Source: Astrothelium macrocarpum (Eukaryota; Ascomycota; Dothideomycetes; Trypetheliales; Trypetheliaceae). From it: 64,000 nt of DNA. The position numbers and the translations under genes were made by a program. The notes below the pieces were generated by a model, which did no database searches, was not told the origin of the DNA, and saw only the letters and a program-made list of their open reading frames with translations. Positions 58,287 through 64,000 of the stretch are shown here, one piece after another. Location of the stretch: the NCBI GenBank assembly GCA_021030915.1, contig JAGEMR010000016.1, positions 62,001 to 126,000 of the forward strand, read 5' to 3'. The stretch's first letter is position 1. The number at the start of each line of letters is the position of its first letter.

Positions 58287-59363
58287 ATTAGGTAACGATG
58301 ATGTTAAGCACCAGCACCACAAGCGATATGGAGATAATTGCCAGCTATCCGAGGGCGCTGTAGAAGCCGGGTTGGATCGAGTGCTGAGTGTATTAAAGTT
58401 TATCTCAAGTTCTTCGCAGGGTAATTTTTTATTAAAAAGGGCGTTGAAAATACCAGCTTAAATGATACCTATTGAGGCGGACTATCTGACTGGATAGGCA
58501 CTTACTTTAAAAGAGCAAGTCAACTATAGTGGGGAAATTTTAAGCGATATTTAGCTCACGGGCGTACCGATGTTGTGATGACATGCTTCATCATTTTGTA
58601 AGATCTGGAAAATGAGAGGAAAAAGTGAGTTCTTTTCTGGAGTAATGATAAGGCCATACGGCTGATATAGCCTTAATCCATCCTCTCAGCCTTGAATAGA
58701 GCTTATAGAAGCGAGTTTGGGAGGCGTTGCCCCAGTGCTCGAGTGGCTTCGCTTCAATACAGATGCCTTTTCCGCATGGCTGCATGACGCGGCAGATCGG
58801 ATTTTGAGCAGATTCTGGACAGATTTTGGCCATGTGTCAGCTGCCGAGTCTTGATTGAATATCCAAAGTCTGCCGTAGCAACACAAACCCCTGCATTGTG
58901 GCGATGAGGGATAGACATATTATGGTTAGTATCAAGATATTCTGGTCGTTATAACTGCCCAAAATATGGGAGTGCCGAATGGTATCGTCGGTGGCCTGCG
59001 AATTAGGCCATCCCTGATGGTACATGATCCCATGATCTCAATCGGAGGCTGAGTACACAGCTTAGTGGCACCACGATGGAGATTGGCTCAGGAGAATCTG
59101 TCCGTACACAAGGCAGTGGTTTCCATCTTTTGCTTAGTCATGGCTTTGTACATCAATAATGGCGTTAGCGTGATTTTATGTGCAAACGCGGGGACTCTCC
59201 GGCTCCCGAAGATGAACCATCTCTGACAACCCATTGGACGTTAAGTATGTCTGAAGAAGTTTTGAGTTGAAACGAGTCTCTTCCGATGTGTGTCTTCTTC
59301 TTTCTCCATCTATATGTCTTCAAGCAAAAGTGATCGCTGAAAGAGGTCTGACACAATCACACA
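58287..59363. other. Intergenic, divergent promoters
   Basis: About 1.08 kb between the Clr5-ankyrin gene and the nitrilase. AT-rich near 58,400-58,550. Minus-strand open frames at 58,591-59,025 have no family pattern. Confidence 0.5.
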
Positions 59364-60617
59364 ATGCCTCAAATTCTAAAGCTTGCTGCCTCTCAATCCA
59401 GGACTTTGGATACGACCACGGAAACAATTCGTTCTCTTGAGGATACCACATGTCTCGCTGCTTCCCAAGCAACCGATCTTATTCTTTTCCCCGAGGCCTT
59501 CCTTGGCGGTTATCCAAGAACCTGTTCCTTTGGCGCAGCCGTTGGGGCTCGAGATCCTGTCGGTCGTGAACAATTCCTACAGTATTTCCACTGCGCCGTG
59601 GATCTTGGTGACACTCCTGCTGGAGCCGGAGATGATTGGATCGAGCGTCGGCTTCCCGTTGCCAAAGGAACAAGTCATAGGGGTGATGGCACAAGAGAAG
59701 AATTGGAGCGCATTGCAAGAGAAACAAAAGTCTTCATCGTGACTGGGCTTGTGGAGAAGAGTGGGGGGACTCTATATTGTGCCGTTGTCTATGTCTGTCC
59801 GCACAACGGAGTCATTGGCAAAAGACGAAAAGTCATGCCGACTGGCAGTGAAAGACTGATCTGGGGCCAAGGACAACCCAGCTCGCTTCGTGCTGTGACA
59901 ACCGTCATACGCGGCGTCAAACTCACACTCGCGGCTGCCATATGTTGGGAGAATTACATGCCCTTACTTAGGCATTCTCTCTACTCACAGAACGTCAACT
60001 TGTATCTTGCACCTACAGCAGATGCACGGGACACTTGGCTACCACTCATGCGGACGATTGGAGCAGAGGGAAGAACTTTCATTCTGAGTGCGAACCAATG
60101 TATTACTGAGAAGCATCTTCCATCATGGATCCGTGATGATTTATCTAAAAAGGTAGCGGATAATAGCCGGGAGAGAAATGGAACTGCGGGACATCAGAAA
60201 TCAGATGAATTGGTAGACTCTGTCATCAATGGCTCTGCTTTTGCAGATGACGATGGTCGTCCAACCCAAAGACGTCCTTCGGTCGTGACGCAAACCCCAG
60301 AAAAACATGAAATATGCTGGCCGGCAACCGATTCGACGAACCAGGAACGATCGAAACCGGCCGAAGTGACAAACAGATCACCTAACTCCACTGACACTAA
60401 ATTTGTCAGTCGCGGAGGTTCATGCATTGTATCGCCAATGGGCGAAGTCCTCGCTGGGCCTCTATGGGAAGTTGAGGATGGAGGTATGTTGACCGTCGAA
60501 GTGGATTTCGAGGACTGTGAACGAGGCAGGTTAGATTTGGATGTCGCTGGATCTTATTCACGGAATGATGCATTCAAGCTCACAGTTGAAGGCCTGGATC
60601 TCAGTCCTCCTCCCTGA
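59364..60617 (+). CDS. Nitrilase with an unusual internal insert
   Basis: Carbon-nitrogen hydrolase of the nitrilase branch, converting nitriles to acids and ammonia. Single exon, 417 residues, start at 59364 (MPQILKLAASQSRTLDT). The catalytic Glu-Lys-Cys triad is visible: E44 in LILFPEAFLGGYPR, K156 in GKRRKVMPTGSERLIWGQG and C194 in LAAAICWENYMPLLR. The later family block SRGGSCIVSPMGEVLAGPL and the GLDVAGSYSR-like end are also present. Between APTADARDTWLPLMRTIGAEGRTFIL (about 220-245) and SRGGS (about 350) lies a hydrophilic segment of roughly 90 residues (DNSRERNGTAGHQKSDELVD and on), longer than in typical fungal or bacterial nitrilases of about 330-370 residues. No introns. Substrate (for example aromatic or cyanogenic nitriles) is not readable from sequence. 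Confidence 0.9.
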   Translation: MPQILKLAASQSRTLDTTTETIRSLEDTTCLAASQATDLILFPEAFLGGYPRTCSFGAAVGARDPVGREQFLQYFHCAVDLGDTPAGAGDDWIERRLPVAKGTSHRGDGTREELERIARETKVFIVTGLVEKSGGTLYCAVVYVCPHNGVIGKRRKVMPTGSERLIWGQGQPSSLRAVTTVIRGVKLTLAAAICWENYMPLLRHSLYSQNVNLYLAPTADARDTWLPLMRTIGAEGRTFILSANQCITEKHLPSWIRDDLSKKVADNSRERNGTAGHQKSDELVDSVINGSAFADDDGRPTQRRPSVVTQTPEKHEICWPATDSTNQERSKPAEVTNRSPNSTDTKFVSRGGSCIVSPMGEVLAGPLWEVEDGGMLTVEVDFEDCERGRLDLDVAGSYSRNDAFKLTVEGLDLSPPP

Positions 60618-60855
60618 ACATCACGCAGTCACGTCCAAACCACTCATAAAATTCTTTTTTTCGCCTTCGAAAACGTATACATAATCACATGGTTCCACCG
60701 AATGGACAGATCTAAATCGCTCGGAATCCTATGAGCAAGGTGCGAAAATCATTTGGCGTCACTCTACCATACTTAGCACCAGCCGTGGAAAAATCAAGCA
60801 ATGATGGGAGTCGGAAACAACAAGCGAATCTAAGTTACTTGCGCAACATCCCGTC

Positions 60856-61257
60856 CTACATTGGAACTTTCTTTGAGAAGAACCTCCTGATAGCGAGCTC
60901 GCCACGTGCCTTTCTTAAGATTGACTGCTCACCAAATGTGAGGCCCCGATAAGGGTTATTAATGTGCAGCGCGCTGAGCGCCTTTGAGGTTCTGCGATGG
61001 AGATCGGAGAGCCTTTCCTTCACCGGTTTGACCGATATTCCTTTCTGTTGGAGCTTTTCGGATTGGTCAAGATAGCATCGACGCTCTTCCTGCCATCTTT
61101 TCACGATCATGATCTGCTCTTCCTCTCTACACGCCTCACAAGGATAATCGATATCAGCGTTCAATGTCGAAATGTCTTCGCAATCTCCGATGTGTCGTCC
61201 GATCGTCCTATTTTCTCCGTGCCCGCACGAATAATACCAGAACTCTAATTTGCACAT
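60856..61257 (-). CDS. Small Cys/His-motif protein, unknown function
   Basis: Single-exon protein of 133 residues from the ATG at 61257 (MCKLEFWYYSCGHGENRT); an upstream in-frame extension lacks ATG. The Cys/His pattern is C-x8-C-G-H, a later H-x3-C (GRHIGDC) and YPCEAC, which could bind one or two zinc ions. The rest is a basic helical region (KRWQEERRCYLDQSEKLQQK) and a basic tail. The CGH and later C-x2-C layout resembles the start of the protein at 62744-63733, so the two may be distant paralogs. Such short fungal proteins are usually unannotated. No signal peptide. Confidence 0.7.
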   Translation of the reverse strand: MCKLEFWYYSCGHGENRTIGRHIGDCEDISTLNADIDYPCEACREEEQIMIVKRWQEERRCYLDQSEKLQQKGISVKPVKERLSDLHRRTSKALSALHINNPYRGLTFGEQSILRKARGELAIRRFFSKKVPM

Positions 61258-62743
61258 TTTAGCTTGTTCGCTTTGTCTGATGACCAAAAATCGAACTGCA
61301 AGCTACGATACCTTCATAAGTATTAGATACTAGCTCAGTATTATGCGCCAAACCCGCTTATGAATACTTTGTGCACTAAGACAAAGGATGTTGTTGGCAA
61401 GTCTCCTGGCTTTGCCGCGCTCAAAGTAACGGACAAGGGTCCTTTGACGGTCAAGAGGCAACAAAACACGCAAAGCCCCATCATGCTTCGCTGCTCAGTC
61501 TTTCATGTCCTACGCCGCGTCAAAACTAGGATCATGGGTCATGTAAACATCAGATAAGCGACCGTGCAAACCCGAGTAGCAGCCAACCATATTCTCTGGC
61601 TTTCTGCTCGATTTCTCATTGATTCTGGGCGTAAAATTCGAAAGCCTCAATCTTGATGATAGCTTTCTCGATCTCGTGGTTGGGCCTTGCCACGAGCCTT
61701 TCTTCGTTTGTTTCAGTTGACGATCTCCACTGCTACAACTCTGCTAAGGGGCTGCAGAGATATGCAGCTTGACAGAATTCCGCACCTTCTAAGCGATAGG
61801 ATTGTGAAGATCAAGCTTAACCGGGTAATGACGGAGACCATGCAAGTCCAGAAACCTGACATCTACTTTTGTCGCATCGCATCTGGCGATATACTCACAA
61901 AGCCTAACCTACGCCGAGATACTATCTCAGAGAAGTGTATTACTGTCGGCCCCCAATCACTTGTTGTTTTCGATGGTATTGGTTGTAACTGAAGAAGTCT
62001 TAATGGAAAGAGAAGCCATAAGATGGTTTAGAGAGTGCTAAAAGATGTTTGCGTGATTCGTAAAAGAAGCAACAGGAGGGATCTGGATAAGAGACTGACA
62101 CCATTTTAAAGCTTACTGATTTGATAATGGATAGATGTCATTCTTCCATTTTGAATGATCAGATCAACAGCAATATCTTTAACGAGGGACTCCGCTACCA
62201 GAGAGTCGGCTATTCCATACAGGAATATTTAAAGCAATCCTTCCTCCAATTGAGACGTGGATCTTACGACTTACACTTGCAGTGAGGGCCTGGTACTGGA
62301 TCCTCGGTCGTTTTCGTGCATCAAGTTTATTCTTATCCATTTCAGATACCCAGCTCGTCGATTACTGGGGGTCCCCAAACCTGATGCTGCGGACAAAAAT
62401 CCTACGGATGATTAGTACACGGATTATGGCATTTTCCACCATCCTCCAGATGACACACGTCGTGGAGATACTAGGGAAATATCCGATCCTGATGCCGAGG
62501 AAGCCTCATTACAATTTCATGTGAAAATGGGTTCATGTTAGGAAACTGAAAAATGAAATAATCCTACAAAAGCACTCAAAATCTAATCAATAATCATACA
62601 TACCTGATTGCCCCAGAAGCCCTCCTCGCTCTTAGAAAATGCCAACATCATCAAGATCTCCGTAATCTTGCCCCAAAGGGCTTTCCTCATTCTCATCCTC
62701 CTGGTCTTCGGTCTGGAGGTCTCCCCGAAGCCACTCCGAGGCT
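61258..62743. other. Decayed sequence between the two Cys/His genes
   Basis: About 1.5 kb with no intact gene. It holds a PNP-domain fragment (61,740-61,992), a 52-codon plus-strand frame at 62127-62285 (MDRCHSSILNDQINSNIFNE onward, YSIQEYLKQSFLQLRR), and a protein-like stretch at about 62,285-62,530 broken by an in-frame TAG (DAADKNPTDD, stop, YTDYGIFHHPPDDTRRGD). Together they look like remains of one or more accessory genes. Confidence 0.5.
61740..61992 (+). pseudogene. Fragment of a PNP-domain (NLR effector) gene
   Basis: The plus-strand frame reads VKIKLNRVMTETMQVQKPD, then IYFCRIASGDILTKPNLRRD. It lines up with EKIKLSRTPSKTIPAQKPE and IHFGRIASGDLVMKSSIDRD in the PNP domain of the NLR at 31226-34779. 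The rest of the domain is absent: the conserved AVEMEGAG segment is replaced by an unrelated reading that stops at 61992. This is a relic of a related but not identical gene on the opposite strand. Confidence 0.65.
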
Positions 62744-63733
62744 TTATGCTCGTCTACTATGGAAGAAGCGCATTATTTCACGAAACAGAACCTCGTTCTC
62801 ATCGAGCTCACCTGTCCCCGTTTCTGTCGACTCATTCACGATTAGAGCATCTTCCATTGGGGCAGTCCCCTTGCACCATTCGAGAAATTTTGCCATGTAC
62901 GTGTGTTCTGTTTCTCCGCTCAGATTTGTGGGGTCGCGGTGAGCCGTATCTTCTCCAAGCTTAAGAGCAAGCATCATCTGTGTGATGCTGTGGCTTTCCT
63001 CTTCGTTCAAACTCATAGTCTGCATAAGCTGCGTCAGACGTTGTTCGTTCTGCATCAGACTGTTCAGATGGCTTTTGATCTCATGGCTTCTGAGAGGGCG
63101 GAATTGAGGCTTTGGCTCTCTGTCGGTATCTATCACTCTTCGTGGGGATCGTTCACGATATCGACGAGTCTGATGGGAATTGCCTCCTTCGTCGCTACTG
63201 GCTGGAGATCTGCTTCGATCATCACGAGGGCGGGGATTGTTCATGCTTCCCTGGATTTGTTTTAACATCTTTTCGCGTTGTGCGCGCACTCTTTCTCCGT
63301 ACTCTCCATGGATGTTGGCTGCTCTGCATGGACGCATGTTCTTCAAGACTGTGTCTCGTAGTCCTTTCATGTCGTTCTCAAGTCCCTCGGTATACATTTC
63401 GTTAAAAGTGTTTGCGTCAGGATGGTCTTCGGTGCTTAAAGCACTGAATTCGCTTTTCTTTTCGATCGCCATGGCCATAGTGTATGTGTCTAGGCATGTT
63501 GGACAGACAAAGTGCTCTTGGCTAACATCTTCGTTCTTGGATTCGTTGGCGCCGAAATCTATCGAGGATTGCTTGATGCAATTTGGGGCACATTTGTCAA
63601 AATAAGATGTTATCACATCGTGTCCGCAGTCCAGACGATGGTAGCAGCTTCGATCCGGTAGAGTCTCTCTGCATCTGACTCGTGGATCAATCTGCTTGCT
63701 GCAATAGTCCGACATTTTCAGGACTTCATGCAT
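62744..63733 (-). CDS. Cys/His-motif protein with RS-like basic region, unknown function
   Basis: Single exon, 329 residues from ATG 63733, or 323 from the in-frame ATG 63715 (MSDYCSK), which has a better context (A at -3). The N-terminal 85 residues carry paired metal-ligand-like residues: CYHRLDCGHDV, FDKCAPNC and FVCPTCLDTY, resembling a degenerate RING-like or zinc-ribbon unit. The middle is Arg/Ser/Asp-rich (RPRDDRSRSPASSDEGG, RRYRERSPRRVIDTD), like RS or nuclear-retention segments. The C-terminal 120 residues are helical (NEQRLTQLMQTMSLNEEESHSITQMMLALKLGED) and end in FLEWCKGTAPMED and a short acidic/basic tail. I do not recognise a named family. Probably intracellular. Confidence 0.7.
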   Translation of the reverse strand: MHEVLKMSDYCSKQIDPRVRCRETLPDRSCYHRLDCGHDVITSYFDKCAPNCIKQSSIDFGANESKNEDVSQEHFVCPTCLDTYTMAMAIEKKSEFSALSTEDHPDANTFNEMYTEGLENDMKGLRDTVLKNMRPCRAANIHGEYGERVRAQREKMLKQIQGSMNNPRPRDDRSRSPASSDEGGNSHQTRRYRERSPRRVIDTDREPKPQFRPLRSHEIKSHLNSLMQNEQRLTQLMQTMSLNEEESHSITQMMLALKLGEDTAHRDPTNLSGETEHTYMAKFLEWCKGTAPMEDALIVNESTETGTGELDENEVLFREIMRFFHSRRA

Positions 63734-64000
63734 TAGGGGGTGCCTTGGTATGTTTGTGTCCAGTCGGAGATCAGGGGTAGTTATAAGGCGGGTTTGTGAC
63801 TTTAGGGGATCCCTGGCCGCCTCAACAGCACTTCCGCGTCGTGTCGCTCTTTACCATTACTCACGGAAATGCAAACGGGCTCCTGAATGATGAAATGCTT
63901 GCAACGAGAAATACTGAAATGCCTATGTAGGCTGACGTTGCATTCTTGACAACCTCAATTCTGTTCGAGCAATCCATTAAAAAAGGGCTGTGAGCCGGAC

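Noticed and set aside
1..64000. tRNA and rRNA genes
   Set aside because: No cloverleaf with A and B boxes or rRNA-like sequence was noticed by eye; a covariance-model scan would be needed to exclude small RNAs.

Overview
The window is nuclear DNA of a filamentous ascomycete (Pezizomycotina, probably Leotiomycetes by general look; inferred, not proven). It has short GT-AG introns (about 41-245 bases), genes on both strands without operons, and families confined to or expanded in filamentous fungi: Zn2Cys6 regulators, fungal NLR-type proteins, Clr5-ankyrin proteins, NmrA-like oxidoreductases and aquaglyceroporins. I found no rRNA, tRNA, CRISPR array or intact transposon.

Layout. 1-1306: 5' part of an M20 amidohydrolase (-). 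2440-5406: tRNA m5C methyltransferase NCL1 (+). 6434-8341: aquaglyceroporin (+), convergent with CDC45 (9117-11740, -). 12330-12869: small Ser/Thr-rich protein (-). 13639-15087: reticulon (-). 15660-18177: 5'-nucleotidase-like phosphoesterase (-). 18772-20905: long histidine phosphatase (-). 22577-27717: lipase-NACHT-WD40 NLR (-). 28451-29987: fructosamine-kinase-like protein (+). 31226-34779: PNP-NB-ARC-TPR NLR (-) that carries a frameshift. 36480-37235: secreted glyoxalase-fold protein (-). 37814-38296: AT-rich repeat element. 38632-40253: Zn2Cys6 regulator (+). 40486-41475: class II aldolase (-). 42845-45497: homeodomain and zinc-finger regulator (+). 46402-47075: conserved fungal unknown (+). 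47774-48524: CCDC124/Lso2-like ribosome factor (-). 48820-50251: mitochondrial acetyl-CoA acetyltransferase (-). 51018-52104: NmrA-like protein (+). 52177-53424: aminoglycoside-phosphotransferase-fold kinase (-). 54086-58286: Clr5-ankyrin protein (-) with a premature stop in exon 1. 59364-60617: nitrilase (+). 60856-61257 and 62744-63733: two Cys/His-motif proteins (-), with decayed sequence between them that includes a PNP-domain fragment.

How the genes relate. From 2.4 to 20.9 kb and from 46 to 50 kb the genes are mostly housekeeping: RNA modification, replication, ER shape, lipid precursors, ribosome protection. From 22 to 45 kb and from 51 to 63 kb the content is accessory. Two NLR receptors of different architecture (fungal non-self recognition and cell-death type) flank a small kinase-like gene; one NLR is frameshifted, a related fragment lies 27 kb away, and a third repeat-rich receptor-like gene (Clr5-ankyrin) has an in-frame stop. 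This birth-and-death pattern is the most interesting signal here. Exon boundaries were worked out by eye from frame, splice sites and family knowledge, and most reassemble to whole codons.
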